Of a stretch of 25,142 bases of DNA, positions 1-10,377 are shown in pieces (within the stretch, counting starts at the first letter, position 1; each line of letters begins with the position of its first letter). Source of the stretch: Acidimicrobiaceae bacterium (GTDB taxonomy: Bacteria; Actinomycetota; Acidimicrobiia; Acidimicrobiales; MedAcidi-G1); the NCBI GenBank assembly GCA_003541675.1, contig DPMC01000049.1:4626-29767 (forward strand), written 5' to 3'. Below the pieces are notes generated by a model. It was not told where the DNA came from. It did no database searches and worked only from the letters and a program-made list of their open reading frames with translations. Made by a program: the position numbers and the translations under genes.

Positions 1-975
1 CTGGTAACTCTCGACGGTCGGTCGGTCTCGGTGCGGATCAGTGGAACCACCGTTGATGCACGGACCCGTCAGCCTTTGATCGTAGAGGCCTGCGATAGTC
101 CCCTGATTCTCGCCGCCGGATCGCACCGGCTCCGAATCAGCCCCGGGAAAGGGTCGGGCTTCGACCTGGACCGTCTAGTCCTCATTGCACCGTCAGTCCA
201 CGATCCGGCGTCCGATAGGCAGACGGGTCCGGAGTTGCAGGTCACCGCGGAGAGCCGCACGTCGATGGACATCGTGGCCAGAGGCGAGATCCGTTCGTTC
301 TGGCTGGTGCTGGGGCAGAGTTACAGCGACGGATGGCGTCTCACCCTGGATGGCGCCACGGTGGACGGTGCCGATTCCGGCATCGCACCCGTTCTCGTTG
401 ATGGATTCGCCAACGGGTGGCTGGTTACGCAGGCCCAGGGTGCCAGCGAACCGATTGGCCTACATCTCCGGTGGACTCCCCAGCGACTAGTCCGGCTGAG
501 CCTCGGTCTTTCGCTGTTCGCTGCGGCCGGGTGCCTTCTCGTGGCGTGGCGCGGACGGCGCGACATAGGTGTCCGCTCTTTCGAGCCATCCCGACTACTA
601 CCGGCTCACCGTCCGCGAGCCAAGCCGGTTGGGCTGGTGACGGCCACATGCACCGCGGCGGTGGTAGGCGGATTCGCGTTGGTGAACCTGCCCGGCGGTT
701 GGGCGTGGAGTTGGGTCGCTCCTGGTATCGCCTTCGCCTCCTGGACCGGCCTTAGGGGCATGCTTCCCCAGCGCACCAGTGCCCTGGCCGGGGTGCTCGC
801 CATGGGCACGGCGACGGTGTGGATCGCCGCCAACCAGATCCGGTTCCGGTTCCCCCGGGACTTCGTGTGGCCACTGTTCTTCGAACATGTTCACGTCCTG
901 GGTGTGATCGCCGTGCTGCTTCTAGCTGCCGCCGCAGCCGAGGCCCTCATAGAGCGACGCGACCATCAGGACTAA
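1..975 (+). CDS. AftD-like (DUF3367) membrane glycosyltransferase, C-terminal part, 5' end outside window
   Basis: The frame is open from base 1, so the true start lies upstream; GTG at 31 is only an internal codon. The visible 324 residues begin with a beta-rich extracytoplasmic region. It contains a GWRLTLDG segment (about residues 111-118) followed by a DGFANGW segment (about 134-140). This spacing resembles the C-terminal part of DUF3367 alpha-(1->3)-arabinofuranosyltransferases, which transfer arabinose from a polyprenyl donor onto envelope polysaccharide on the outer face of the membrane. About five membrane helices follow, the first near residues 162-182. The TAA stop lies 20 nt from the end of the convergent DUF2142 gene. 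Family recognition is by pattern only and the catalytic N-terminal GT-C half is not visible, so another large GT-C protein with the same tail remains possible. Confidence 0.6.
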   Translation: MVTLDGRSVSVRISGTTVDARTRQPLIVEACDSPLILAAGSHRLRISPGKGSGFDLDRLVLIAPSVHDPASDRQTGPELQVTAESRTSMDIVARGEIRSFWLVLGQSYSDGWRLTLDGATVDGADSGIAPVLVDGFANGWLVTQAQGASEPIGLHLRWTPQRLVRLSLGLSLFAAAGCLLVAWRGRRDIGVRSFEPSRLLPAHRPRAKPVGLVTATCTAAVVGGFALVNLPGGWAWSWVAPGIAFASWTGLRGMLPQRTSALAGVLAMGTATVWIAANQIRFRFPRDFVWPLFFEHVHVLGVIAVLLLAAAAAEALIERRDHQD

Positions 976-995
976 CGGGCCCCAGAACGGCCGTC

Positions 996-2444
996 TCATC
1001 CCAGAGGCGTGTTTGCGCCCGTCCAGAGCCAGGTGATTATCGAGGCGCCTACCGCCACCACGGGAACCCCGGCAACCGCAGCCACTGCCCACTGACGACC
1101 CACCCGACTCACGACGGAGTCTGCGACCGGGCCAAGCATTCGGGGCATCCAGGACACAAATGCCAGGATGGCCAGCGGCGCCGAATACCTGGCCATTTGG
1201 AGGCCGATGTGTCTGTAGCTCACCAGGTCGGTGAAGTACACGTAGCTCGCCGCGTAGATGGCCACCAGAAGGAGGCCCACTCCCCCGGCCATCAGACCAC
1301 GGCGGGCACCACGGAACGATCGAAGGTCGTCGCCGTCGAGAGCCAGGAGGGACAACAGAACTAGCCCGACCAGCACCCACGGGACCACCCCGGGAAGGTC
1401 GGCTTCCCAGAACCCCAACTGCCGGAACCAGCCCTGTACGTAAAAGCGGTACTCGGATATCCACGTGTCGACAGTGGCCCATACGAAACCCGGCAGGTCT
1501 CCCAGAAGGCGGTCCCGCTGCACGGATGGTTGGTATTCGATCTGCCGAATCATCGTGGTGGTGGCAGCTTGATAGTTCTCCGATGATCGGGCCAGCGTGG
1601 TGGCCAGACCGACAGCCAGTGCACCCCCTGCAATGAGCGCCGCCCGCACTCGTATCCGGCTCCGGTCCAGTACAGCGGACAGTGGGAACAGTCCCAGGAT
1701 CAGAAAGTAGGGGGGCTTGGCCAGCGCCAACAGAGCCATGGGCAGGACCAGGGAGGGGAGGATGATCGTCTCGTCGGCTTCCACGCGGGTCCACAATGAG
1801 ACTGCCATCAACACGGCAGCCACTGTGAACCCGTCCGGTGACACCGACGCGGCCAATGCCAGATTGAGCGGCACGAGAGCCGCCGCGGTGAGGCTCCAGC
1901 GGAACGCTGCCGCGGACCGAATCGCCCACCAGGCGAGTGCCAGGTATGCCAGAAGCGACACGACCCGTCCGGCCCAGAGGACGACGATGCCTGGCGCATC
2001 TATCGCTACGGGGAGCAGGGAACCGAGGGCGGCTGGGAGGTAGGCCACGGGGGTCGAAGCGGAGGTGGGCCTCGTATCGATGAATTCCACCTGGCCGTCA
2101 GGTCGATGGTCCAATAATCCTCGGATAGAGGTGACCGTCCACGGTGCACGACCGGCCTGGTGATCCATGAAGATCTGGGTAGTGGCCTCCCGGTGCGCCA
2201 CCGGGATGACTGACCCGGTGCCTTCCGGTTCGGGTCCCGGTTCCAAATTGCCGTGGGCCATATCAACGACCCGGGCGAAGTGTGTGAACTCGTCGTAGCC
2301 AGTCCACGCCGGCGACATGAGGCAGATCAGGAGACCTAATGGAAGGCCAACGGCCAGAAGGAGTCGCTGGGGCGCCATCCGCCTGAGGGTACCGAGTCCA
2401 AACACGACGATCTGAAAGGCTGCTCCGGGCGCATCGGCCCACAT
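996..2444 (-). CDS. DUF2142 family polytopic membrane protein
   Basis: This 482-residue protein has roughly ten or more hydrophobic segments. After the first helix it carries a YDEFTHFAR motif (about residues 50-58), matching the D-E-x-x-H signature of DUF2142 proteins, which look like GT-C type membrane glycosyltransferases and often sit in surface-polysaccharide loci. No biochemical role is established for the family, so envelope glycan assembly is inferred from fold type and from the AftD-like and GT2 neighbours. ATG at 2444 has a GGGAGG only about 2 nt upstream. An internal ATG at 2378, just before the first clear helix, is an alternative start. The gene converges with the AftD-like gene (20 nt gap) and diverges from the hydrolase at 2471 (26 nt gap). 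Confidence 0.75.
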   Translation of the reverse strand: MWADAPGAAFQIVVFGLGTLRRMAPQRLLLAVGLPLGLLICLMSPAWTGYDEFTHFARVVDMAHGNLEPGPEPEGTGSVIPVAHREATTQIFMDHQAGRAPWTVTSIRGLLDHRPDGQVEFIDTRPTSASTPVAYLPAALGSLLPVAIDAPGIVVLWAGRVVSLLAYLALAWWAIRSAAAFRWSLTAAALVPLNLALAASVSPDGFTVAAVLMAVSLWTRVEADETIILPSLVLPMALLALAKPPYFLILGLFPLSAVLDRSRIRVRAALIAGGALAVGLATTLARSSENYQAATTTMIRQIEYQPSVQRDRLLGDLPGFVWATVDTWISEYRFYVQGWFRQLGFWEADLPGVVPWVLVGLVLLSLLALDGDDLRSFRGARRGLMAGGVGLLLVAIYAASYVYFTDLVSYRHIGLQMARYSAPLAILAFVSWMPRMLGPVADSVVSRVGRQWAVAAVAGVPVVAVGASIITWLWTGANTPLG

Positions 2445-2457
2445 GCCCTCCCGGCGA

Positions 2458-2463
2458 TAGTTT
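2458..2463 (+). promoter_or_regulatory. candidate -10 box for a leaderless hydrolase mRNA
   Basis: TAGTTT fits the actinobacterial TANNNT -10 pattern. It ends 7 nt before the GTG at 2471, so transcription would start at or next to the start codon. No good -35 element is visible. The whole 26 nt gap to the divergent DUF2142 gene has little room for a longer leader. This is pattern matching only. Confidence 0.35.
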
Positions 2464-2470
2464 CAGGGAA

Positions 2471-3178
2471 GTGGCTGATCCGCAGGTGTCTCCCGACGTA
2501 CTTCTGGTGCACGGCTTCGGGACGTCGTTTGCCGCCACCTGGCGCCATAACGGCTGGGTCGACCTTCTCGCCGATGCGGGTCGTGGGGTCATTGGCGTCG
2601 ATCTCCTTGGGCATGGCACGGCCCCAAAGCCGACCGACCCGGAGGACTATCGGGATCTTGAGAGCCACGTGTTCGCGGTCCTTCCCGGTGATCCAGTGGA
2701 CGCTGTGGGCTTTTCAGCCGGTGCCATGACCGTGCTCTGGCTGGCCGCCCACCATCCAGAACGGTTTCGCCGGATCGTGGTGGCTGGGGTAGGGGCCAAC
2801 CTGTTCGAGCGCGACCCCGCCCGGGGCCAGGCCATTGCCGAAGCGGTCCGTACCGGCACCGCCGACGATCCCGAGTTGCGCTATTTCGCCGACCTACCCG
2901 AGGTCGGGGGGGTCGATCCCGATGCCCGTGCCGCGCTGGCTGCATTCATGAGCCGCCCAGACCATCGGGCCTTCACCCCCCACCTACTTGCCCGGCTGAC
3001 CGTGCCCGTCCTTGTGGTCCTGGGTGACCGAGACTTTGCTGGCCCGGCAGATCCATTGATTGATGCACTTCCGGATGCCACGCTGTGCAACCTGCGGGGC
3101 GTGGACCACTTCGCCACACCCAAGGACTTCGGGTTCTTGGACGCCGCCCTCAGTTTCCTGGACGCCCAGCCCCTTTAG
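2471..3178 (+). CDS. alpha/beta hydrolase fold protein
   Basis: This is a 235-residue cytosolic-looking protein with the complete alpha/beta hydrolase layout. The oxyanion-side HGFG is at residues 14-17, and the nucleophile elbow GFSAG has Ser82. An acidic residue follows the late beta strand (Asp186 or Asp188 in GDRDF), and the catalytic His213 sits in GVDHF. The cap region between is short. The substrate cannot be read from the sequence; esterase, lactonase or C-C hydrolase activity are all possible. The start is GTG at 2471. TAGTTT at 2458-2463 lies 7 nt upstream, which would suit a leaderless mRNA, and GGGAA between them could act as a weak ribosome site. The stop is 13 nt from the end of the convergent GT2 gene. 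Confidence 0.8.
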   Translation: MADPQVSPDVLLVHGFGTSFAATWRHNGWVDLLADAGRGVIGVDLLGHGTAPKPTDPEDYRDLESHVFAVLPGDPVDAVGFSAGAMTVLWLAAHHPERFRRIVVAGVGANLFERDPARGQAIAEAVRTGTADDPELRYFADLPEVGGVDPDARAALAAFMSRPDHRAFTPHLLARLTVPVLVVLGDRDFAGPADPLIDALPDATLCNLRGVDHFATPKDFGFLDAALSFLDAQPL

Positions 3179-3191
3179 AAGGGAGCACAGT

Positions 3192-4103
3192 TCAGACGCC
3201 GGGTGGTGGGCCGAAACGACCGGTGGAGGCATCGAGGACGGCCCGGAAGCGGGCCCGGCCTGAGTGGTACGGCCCTCGAACAGTGGGCCTCCACCAGCCG
3301 AGCACATGTTCGGCCAGTACCACACCGATTCGGAACACCATGTTGACCACCCCGAAGTGAACCCGCAGCAGAAGCAGCGTGTTTCGAACCATCAGATGGT
3401 CGATGGCCGATGCATCGGTGTTGCTTTCCGGGTTATCGACCAGAGCGCCCCTCACGAGGCCCACCGTCCAACCGGCCGCCCGGGCCCGCAGCCCGAGGTC
3501 GGCTTCCTCGCAATAGGCAAAGTAGCGCTCATCGAACAGACCGATCTGGGCTACGCATCCCCGCCGGAGCGCCATGAGGGTTCCATGGGGATAATCGGCA
3601 GTCTCCCATCGATACCCGTCTCCCTCGATTAGACCGTCTATCGAGGTTGCTGGTTCGCTGATCGGACCGAGCCACGGTTGGACTCGGGGTACCTGTCCGT
3701 CGCCCACGTCGGCGCACGCCAGTCCGGCCTCAGGATGGGCCCGTAATCGGGCGACGAGGGCTTCGACTGTCCCATCGGCTGGCCGGGCGTCATCGGGAGC
3801 CACCAGGCAGATCTCGGAGTCCGAATGCAGCCAACGCTTCAGGCCGACGTTGGCACCGGGGCCGAAGCCCAGGTTGACTCCCGTCTCGATCACCTCTACG
3901 CAGTCGGGCAAATCCTTTCGAAGCAACGCAAGTTCTAGAGGATCTGAGCCATTGTCCACCACGGTTATGGCAAGACCCGTGCTACCTCTGGTCGCCGGAT
4001 CGAGGAACCGGTCGAGAGTGTCGCGACAGGTTGCACCGCGATTCCGATGGACCAGGACGAGGTGAACGCCATCCACGGCCCGAAGGCCCTGACCAGCGGA
4101 CAT
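3192..4103 (-). CDS. family 2 glycosyltransferase (rhamnosyltransferase-like)
   Basis: This 303-residue GT-A fold enzyme has the GT2 motif order: an N-terminal LVLVHRNRG strand, VVDNGSD with Asp50, NLGFGPGANVG (about 77-87), and an APDDARP segment at 102-108 in place of the usual NPD metal-binding motif. The acceptor-side signature GLFDERYFAYCEEADLGLR (about 188-206) is typical of WbbL-type rhamnosyltransferases. A hydrophobic C-terminal stretch suggests membrane association. The likely role is sugar transfer to a lipid-linked or surface glycan; donor and acceptor are unknown. ATG at 4103 lies 1 nt after the gltD stop (TGA-C-ATG), so it is almost certainly translated with gltBD. Confidence 0.85.
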   Translation of the reverse strand: MSAGQGLRAVDGVHLVLVHRNRGATCRDTLDRFLDPATRGSTGLAITVVDNGSDPLELALLRKDLPDCVEVIETGVNLGFGPGANVGLKRWLHSDSEICLVAPDDARPADGTVEALVARLRAHPEAGLACADVGDGQVPRVQPWLGPISEPATSIDGLIEGDGYRWETADYPHGTLMALRRGCVAQIGLFDERYFAYCEEADLGLRARAAGWTVGLVRGALVDNPESNTDASAIDHLMVRNTLLLLRVHFGVVNMVFRIGVVLAEHVLGWWRPTVRGPYHSGRARFRAVLDASTGRFGPPPGV

Positions 4104-4104
4104 G

Positions 4105-5565
4105 TCAGCGAAGGGGGGCGGCGCTGGGTGTGATGGCTGCCGGCAGGTGCGATGAGCCCGACAGAGCGCGATCTACCGCGGCTGCACAAGATCGACCCTC
4201 GGCAATAGCCCACACGATCAGGGATTGGCCACGTCCCATATCGCCACATACGTAGACGTTCTCAACCGAGGTGCGGAAGTCATCGTCACGAGCCACAGTG
4301 CCCCTTACGTCGAGTTCCACGCCGAGACCGTCCAGGAGGTCGTTGCGCTCCGGGCCAGTGAAGCCCATGGCGAGGAACACAAGATCTGCCGGGAAGTCCC
4401 GTTCCGTGCCCTCGACTGGCTCGAAGGACATCCGTCCATCGGCGAATACCTGCGCCACACGATGGGTGCGAAGGGCGGTGAGTGCCCCATCGGCGCCCAC
4501 GAACTCGGATGTGTTAATGGAAAACTCCCGAACGCCGCCCTCCTCGTGAGCCGACGACACCCGGTAGATCATTGGCCATGTTGGCCAAGGGTTGGCGTCG
4601 GGACGCTCGTCGGGCGGTCGGGGCATGATCTCGAACTGGTGTATCGACCGGGCGCCTTGGCGCAGGGCGGTCCCAAGGCAGTCGGCGCCGGTATCGCCTC
4701 CGCCTATCACGATGACGTCACGGCCCTCGGCATCGATCGGACTACCGTCTAGGTCGCCCTCCTGGACCCGGTTAGAGCCCGGCAGGTATTCCATGGCCTG
4801 GTGGATTCCAGTGAGTTCCCGCCCGGGAATGGGCAGGTCTCGCCACTGGGTAGACCCACAAGCCAGAACGATTGCATCGAAATCGCTAATCAGGGACTCC
4901 ACTGCCAGGTCGACACCCACCGACGTATTGGTTCGGAACTCGGTGCCTTCGGCCTCCATCTGGGCCAGACGTCGGTCCAGATGGCGCTTCTCCATCTTGA
5001 ACTCGGGGATGCCGTACCGGAGCAGGCCACCAATACGATCCGCCCGCTCGAATACGACGACGTTGTGTCCGGCCCGGGTGAGCTGTTGTGCCGCTGCTAG
5101 GCCAGCGGGGCCGGAACCGACCACTGCCACACGGCGTCCGGTGTTCTCGGCGGGAATAAGCGGAATGATCCAGCCTTCGTCCCACGCCCGGTCCACGATC
5201 GAGACCTCGACCTGCTTGATGGTGACTGGCGGTTCGTCGATTCCCAGAACACAAGCACCCTCGCACGGGGCCGGACAGAGGCGACCGGTGAACTCCGGAA
5301 AATTGTTGGTGGCGTGCAGCCGTTCGATTGCCTCGCGCCAGTGGCCGTTCCAGATCAAGTCGTTCCAGTCCGGAATGAGGTTGCCTAGGGGGCAGCCGTC
5401 ATTGCAGAACGGGATTCCGCAGTCCATGCATCGGCTGGCCTGGGTCTGCAGGTGCTCCTCAGAAAATGGCTCGTAGACCTCCTTCCAATCGCGTAGGCGT
5501 ACTGGCACCGCCCGACGGTCCGGTAGAAGTCGGTCATGTTTGATGAAACCCCGTGGATCACCCAT
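4105..5565 (-). CDS. gltD: glutamate synthase (NADPH) small subunit
   Basis: The small (beta) subunit of GOGAT passes electrons from NADPH through FAD and Fe-S centres to the large subunit. The 486 residues match the family's usual length. The N-terminal ferredoxin-like part has two cysteine groups: C46, C49, C54 and C58 (CMDCGIPFCNDGC), then C97, C101 and C105 (CPAPCEGAC). The FAD-binding VVGSGPAG is at about 148-155, and the NADPH-binding VIGGGDTG at about 286-293. Start ATG at 5565 is preceded by GAGGAG with an 11 nt spacer. It lies 29 nt downstream of gltB, so the two form an operon encoding one complex. No key residue looks missing. Confidence 0.97.
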   Translation of the reverse strand: MGDPRGFIKHDRLLPDRRAVPVRLRDWKEVYEPFSEEHLQTQASRCMDCGIPFCNDGCPLGNLIPDWNDLIWNGHWREAIERLHATNNFPEFTGRLCPAPCEGACVLGIDEPPVTIKQVEVSIVDRAWDEGWIIPLIPAENTGRRVAVVGSGPAGLAAAQQLTRAGHNVVVFERADRIGGLLRYGIPEFKMEKRHLDRRLAQMEAEGTEFRTNTSVGVDLAVESLISDFDAIVLACGSTQWRDLPIPGRELTGIHQAMEYLPGSNRVQEGDLDGSPIDAEGRDVIVIGGGDTGADCLGTALRQGARSIHQFEIMPRPPDERPDANPWPTWPMIYRVSSAHEEGGVREFSINTSEFVGADGALTALRTHRVAQVFADGRMSFEPVEGTERDFPADLVFLAMGFTGPERNDLLDGLGVELDVRGTVARDDDFRTSVENVYVCGDMGRGQSLIVWAIAEGRSCAAAVDRALSGSSHLPAAITPSAAPLR

Positions 5566-5594
5566 GGTCGATGGTCTCCTCGCCCCTACGGCGG

Positions 5595-8500
5595 TCAGTT
5601 CCCGGTGGAGGCCATGATGGCTGCCACCTCGTCACGCCCTGAGGCCCGGGCACCAGCAGCCGCCTCAAGGATCCGCTTGTAATCGGTAGGCATGACCTTC
5701 ACGAAATGTCCCGCCTCGGAGTTCCAGTTGGAGAGCAGGCGCTCCGCCACCGCCGAGCCGGTCTCGGCCTGATGGCGTACCAGAAGGTCCCGGATCCATG
5801 ACAGGTCCTCAACGTTTGGCACCTCGACGAGCACCATCTCACGGTTCACTCGGTCCGGGAACACGCCAGCCGGGTCGTGCACGAAGGCCATACCGCCGGA
5901 CATGCCGGCCGCAAAATTCCGGCCAGTGGGTCCGATGATCACGGCCCGGCCGCCGGTCATGTATTCACAGCCGTGGTCGCCGATGCCCTCGACCACCGCT
6001 GTGGCCCCCGAATTTCGGACGCAGAACCGCTCCCCTACCCGACCACGGATGAAGGCCTCACCCGATGTCGCCCCGTACAGCAGAACGTTCCCCGCGATGA
6101 CTTGCTCCTCGGCTACGAAGCACGAATCGGCCGGTGGACGAATAGCAACCCGGCCGCCGGAGAGACCCTTCCCTACGTAGTCGTTGGCGTCGCCGGTCAG
6201 GCGCAACGTGATGCCCCTGGGTACGAAGGCGCCGAAACTATTGCCAGCCGAGCCGTGGAGGTCGATTGAGATGGTGTCGTCGGGGAGGCCGTCTCCACCG
6301 TGTCGACGCGTCAACTCGTAGCCCAGCATGGTTCCGACTGAACGATCCATGTTGGTCACTGTCGCGGCGATCCGTACCGACTTGCCGTCAGACAGGGCGG
6401 TCTCGGCTTCGGTGATCAGTGTGCGATCCAAGATGTGTGCCAGGCCGTGGTCCTGCCTGCCGGTGTTTCGCCGGTCGGCGTCTCCTACGTCTGGCACATG
6501 AAGAATGGGGGTCAGGTTCAGGCCCGACGCCTTCCAGTGGCCGACCGCCTCACGAACATCAAGGCATTCGACTTGTCCGATGGCCTCGGACAACGTGCGG
6601 AATCCCAGCTTTGCGAGGATTTCCCGAACCTCTTCGGCGATGTACTCGAAGAAGTTGACGACGAACTCCGGGCGCCCGCTGAACTTCTTTCGCAGCTCTG
6701 GGTTCTGAGTGGCAACACCTACCGGGCAGGTATCGAGGTGGCAGACCCGCATCATCACGCAGCCAGAGACCACCAGGGGTGCCGTGGCAAATCCGAACTC
6801 GTCGCCACCCAGCAGCGCTGCGATCACCACATCGCGCCCCGTCTTGAGTTGGCCATCGACCTGGACCACGATGCGGTCCCGCAGGTCGTTGAGTAGCAGC
6901 GTTTGCTGGGTCTCGGCCAGGCCGAGCTCCCACGGAGCACCGGCGTGCTTGATCGAGGTCAACGGCGAGGCGCCAGTACCCCCATCATGTCCAGAAATGA
7001 GGACAACGTCGGCATGGGCCTTGGAGACCCCGGCTGCCACAGTCCCGACGCCGACCTCGGCTACTAGCTTCACGTGCACGCGGCTTACCGGATTGGCGTT
7101 CTTGAGGTCGTAGATCAGTTGAGCGAGGTCCTCGATGGAATAGATGTCATGGTGGGGAGGCGGTGAGATGAGGCCCACACCAGGCGTGGAATGGCGGGTG
7201 CGGGCGATCCACGGGTACACCTTGTGACCCGGTAGCTGGCCGCCCTCGCCGGGTTTGGCTCCCTGTGCCATCTTGATTTGGAGGTCGTCAGCGTTGACGA
7301 GGTATTCGCTGGTCACCCCGAACCGACCAGACGCCACCTGTTTGATGGCCGACCGACGCAGGTCGCCGTTGGCTTCCGGGGTGAAGCGGTCCCGGTCCTC
7401 GCCGCCTTCGCCGGTGTTGGACTTACCGCCCAGCCGGTTCATGGCAATAGCCAGGGTTTCGTGGGCCTCGGCGCTAATCGAGCCGTAGGACATGGCGCCC
7501 GTGGAGAATCGTTTGACGATCTCACTAACCGGTTCAACCTCGTCAATGGAAATGGCCGGCCGTAAGTCATCACGGAATCGGAACAGGCCTCGCAGGGTGG
7601 CCAAACGTTCAGATTGGTCGTCGATGAGGTTTGTGTACTCCTTGAAGACCTCGTACCGACCCTCGCGGGTGGCGTGTTGGAGTTTGAAAACCGTCTCCGG
7701 GTTGAAAAGGTGGTACTCGCCCTCTCGGCGCCACTGGTACTCGCCACCCACCTCCAGGGTGCGATGTGCCCGTTCCTCCGGATTCGTTGGAAAGGCCAGG
7801 GCATGGCGTTCAGCCACCTCGGCCGCCAACACTTCGAAGCCGACTCCCCCTAGACGGCTCACAGTGCCTTTGAAGCATGACCCGATGACTTCGTCGCCCA
7901 GACCGATTGCTTCGAAAATCTGCCCACCGCTGTATGACGCGACAGTGGATATGCCCATTTTGGACATGATCTTGAGGAGCCCCTGGTCGCAGGCCTTGAT
8001 GAAGTTGGAGCGCGACTGTTCCAAGGTCAGGCCAGGCGAGAGGCCGTACATCCCCTCGCCGACCAGCGCGTCGATGGTGGCGAAAGCTAGGTATGGACAC
8101 ACGGCCGAGGCGCCGTATCCCAGCAGCAGGCTGATGTGATGAACCTCGCGGGCGTCGCCGCTCTCCACCAAGAGGCCCACGCGGGTCCGGGTCTTTTCGG
8201 CGATTAGGTGATGGTGCACTGCGCCGGTGGCCAGCAGGGATGGTATGGGAGCCAGGTTGGCTGTCGGGCAGCGGTCAGACAGCACGATGAAACTCACGCC
8301 ATCGTCCACCGCCGCCGAGGCTTCGGCCCTCAACCGGGTTAATGCCTCTGTGAGGCCGGTGGCGCCTCGGGCCACCTCATAGCGACCGTCCAGCACCCGG
8401 GCGGAGAAGCCTGTCGGCAAACTATCGGAGCCGGTAGAGCCACGACCGAGTCCGACGATCGACGCCAACTGGGCTTCGGTTAGGACGGGATGTGGTAAAT

Positions 8501-10247
8501 GGATCTGTCGACAGCTCTCCGGCGCGGGGTCCAGCAGATTTCCCTCCGGGCCCACGGTTGAGCACAGCGCAGTGATGAGCTCTTCGCGTATGGCGTCTAG
8601 TGGCGGATTGGTGACCTGGGCGAAGAGTTGTTGGAAATAGTCGTAGAGCGGTCGGGACTGGTCCGAGAGGACAGCTACCGGCGTATCAGTACCCATGGAG
8701 CCAATCGCGCCCTTGCCGTCGCGGACCATCGGAGCAAGCACCACCTTTAGAGCCTCATGCGTGTAGCCGTACGCCTGCTGGAGTTGCTGGAGAGTGCAAT
8801 CGTCGTTACTGACACGTTCGTGGGCCGGAAGGTCGTCCAGGTAGACGAGGTTCTGCTCCAGCCACTCCCGGTATGGGCGACCGGAGGCCATGCCCGACTT
8901 GATCTCGTCGTCGCGGATGATGCGACCCTCGGTGGTATCGATGAGGAACATCCGTCCGGGTTCAAGGCGACCCTTCTCGACCACTTCAGCGGTCGGGACC
9001 TCGACCACTCCGACCTCACTGGCCATGACCACAAGGTCGTCGGCAGTTACCCAGTAGCGGCTGGGTCGTAGGCCGTTTCGATCTAGGACAGCACCCATCA
9101 CGGTTCCGTCGGTGAATGCGATCGAGGCTGGGCCATCCCATGGCTCCATCAGGGATGCGTGGTACTGGTAGAAGGCTCGGCGTTCGTCGGACATCTCGGC
9201 GTGGTTCTCCCACGGCTCGGGGATCATCATCAGAACCGCCTCGGGAAGCGAGTAGCCCCCCAAGGTAAGGAGTTCGAGCGCTTCGTCGAAGCCGGCGCTG
9301 TCACTGGCGCCCGGCGTGCAGATCGGAAACAGTCGGTCCAGATCGCCCGGAATCGTGTCGGTGGCCAGAAGGGCCTCACGGGCTCGCATCCAGTTGCGGT
9401 TGCCCTGCACGGTGTTGATCTCCCCGTTGTGGGCGATGTACCGGTACGGATGGGCCAGCGGCCACGAGGGGAAGGTGTTTGTAGAGAACCTGGAATGCAC
9501 GAGGGCCAGTGCACTCTCGACACGTTGGTCGGTCAGATCCAAAAAGAAACTGGCCAACTGGGTGGTGGTGAGCATCCCCTTGTAGACGATCGTCCGGGAC
9601 GAGAGGGAGGGGAAGTAGACGCCGTGAACGTCGACTCCAGAGCGGTCCACGAGAGAGATTTCGTGCTCGGTACGCTTCCGGACCGCGTAGACCAGCCGGT
9701 CCAAGTTGATGCCCGCCGGCCGGCATCCTTCCCCGGTAGCCGGCGCAGCTAGGAAGAGTTGACGGAAGATCGGCTGGGCCGATTGGGCCGCCTTTCCGAT
9801 CATCGAGCCGTCGATGGGTAGATCCCGCCATCCGAGAACCTCGAGGCCCTCAGACTCGGCGGTGGCCTCCACAAGAGCCATGGCCTCGTCAGCCAAGACT
9901 GAAACGTTGGGCAGGAAGGCAATTCCGGTGGCATAGGCCCCAGCTTCAGGAAGGTCGAAGTCGACTACAGACCGGTAGAAGCCGTCGGGAACTTGGATCA
10001 ACAGGCCGGCGCCATCACCGGTATTGACTTCGGCGCCGAGGGCTCCGCGGTGCTGCATGCGACAGAGGGCACCAATGCCCAACTCGACGATCTTGTGGCT
10101 CGCATGGCCGCGCAGATGGCACACGAAGTTGACGCCGCAGGCGTCGTGCTCGAAGAGCGGGTCGTAGAGCCCCTGAGGCGCCGGAAGATCCCGGCGGGAC
10201 AAAGGAGTGCCCAGCCCTGGGGTCCAATCGCGCTGGTCGACATCCAT
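5595..10247 (-). CDS. gltB: glutamate synthase (NADPH) large subunit
   Basis: This large (alpha) subunit converts glutamine and 2-oxoglutarate to two glutamates. The 1550 residues show the full domain order. A 36-residue propeptide precedes Cys37 (ACGVNF), the N-terminal nucleophile of the class II amidotransferase. A central domain follows. The FMN barrel carries the [14 protein letters not shown] and [12 protein letters not shown] motifs near residues 905-945. The 3Fe-4S cysteines are C1163, C1169 and C1174, followed by PVGVATQ. A C-terminal GXGXG beta-helix domain ends the protein. The ATG at 10247 has AAGGAG about 15 nt upstream. The gene heads the gltB-gltD-GT2 unit and is divergent from the M18 aminopeptidase. 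Maturation by removal of the 36 residues is expected from the family. Confidence 0.97.
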   Translation of the reverse strand: MDVDQRDWTPGLGTPLSRRDLPAPQGLYDPLFEHDACGVNFVCHLRGHASHKIVELGIGALCRMQHRGALGAEVNTGDGAGLLIQVPDGFYRSVVDFDLPEAGAYATGIAFLPNVSVLADEAMALVEATAESEGLEVLGWRDLPIDGSMIGKAAQSAQPIFRQLFLAAPATGEGCRPAGINLDRLVYAVRKRTEHEISLVDRSGVDVHGVYFPSLSSRTIVYKGMLTTTQLASFFLDLTDQRVESALALVHSRFSTNTFPSWPLAHPYRYIAHNGEINTVQGNRNWMRAREALLATDTIPGDLDRLFPICTPGASDSAGFDEALELLTLGGYSLPEAVLMMIPEPWENHAEMSDERRAFYQYHASLMEPWDGPASIAFTDGTVMGAVLDRNGLRPSRYWVTADDLVVMASEVGVVEVPTAEVVEKGRLEPGRMFLIDTTEGRIIRDDEIKSGMASGRPYREWLEQNLVYLDDLPAHERVSNDDCTLQQLQQAYGYTHEALKVVLAPMVRDGKGAIGSMGTDTPVAVLSDQSRPLYDYFQQLFAQVTNPPLDAIREELITALCSTVGPEGNLLDPAPESCRQIHLPHPVLTEAQLASIVGLGRGSTGSDSLPTGFSARVLDGRYEVARGATGLTEALTRLRAEASAAVDDGVSFIVLSDRCPTANLAPIPSLLATGAVHHHLIAEKTRTRVGLLVESGDAREVHHISLLLGYGASAVCPYLAFATIDALVGEGMYGLSPGLTLEQSRSNFIKACDQGLLKIMSKMGISTVASYSGGQIFEAIGLGDEVIGSCFKGTVSRLGGVGFEVLAAEVAERHALAFPTNPEERAHRTLEVGGEYQWRREGEYHLFNPETVFKLQHATREGRYEVFKEYTNLIDDQSERLATLRGLFRFRDDLRPAISIDEVEPVSEIVKRFSTGAMSYGSISAEAHETLAIAMNRLGGKSNTGEGGEDRDRFTPEANGDLRRSAIKQVASGRFGVTSEYLVNADDLQIKMAQGAKPGEGGQLPGHKVYPWIARTRHSTPGVGLISPPPHHDIYSIEDLAQLIYDLKNANPVSRVHVKLVAEVGVGTVAAGVSKAHADVVLISGHDGGTGASPLTSIKHAGAPWELGLAETQQTLLLNDLRDRIVVQVDGQLKTGRDVVIAALLGGDEFGFATAPLVVSGCVMMRVCHLDTCPVGVATQNPELRKKFSGRPEFVVNFFEYIAEEVREILAKLGFRTLSEAIGQVECLDVREAVGHWKASGLNLTPILHVPDVGDADRRNTGRQDHGLAHILDRTLITEAETALSDGKSVRIAATVTNMDRSVGTMLGYELTRRHGGDGLPDDTISIDLHGSAGNSFGAFVPRGITLRLTGDANDYVGKGLSGGRVAIRPPADSCFVAEEQVIAGNVLLYGATSGEAFIRGRVGERFCVRNSGATAVVEGIGDHGCEYMTGGRAVIIGPTGRNFAAGMSGGMAFVHDPAGVFPDRVNREMVLVEVPNVEDLSWIRDLLVRHQAETGSAVAERLLSNWNSEAGHFVKVMPTDYKRILEAAAGARASGRDEVAAIMASTGN

Positions 10248-10377
10248 GTGGTTCGAGGTCGTCTCCTTGACGGGGCGGTTGTGCCGCCGGGGAGATCGCC
10301 CGGAACATCGTCGGTCGGAGCGATGGCCTCCCTCGGGTTCCCGTCGCCGGGCACCTCAGGAGGACTGTGTACCAACC

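Noticed and set aside
922..1929. Long open frame (335 codons) on the minus strand in another phase
   Set aside because: It lies inside the DUF2142 gene, has Arg/Pro/Ser-rich low-complexity sequence, and shows no domain.
4592..5476. 294-codon open frame antisense to gltD
   Set aside because: It is very rich in Arg and Ser, as expected from reading a high-GC gene backwards; gltD is unambiguous here.
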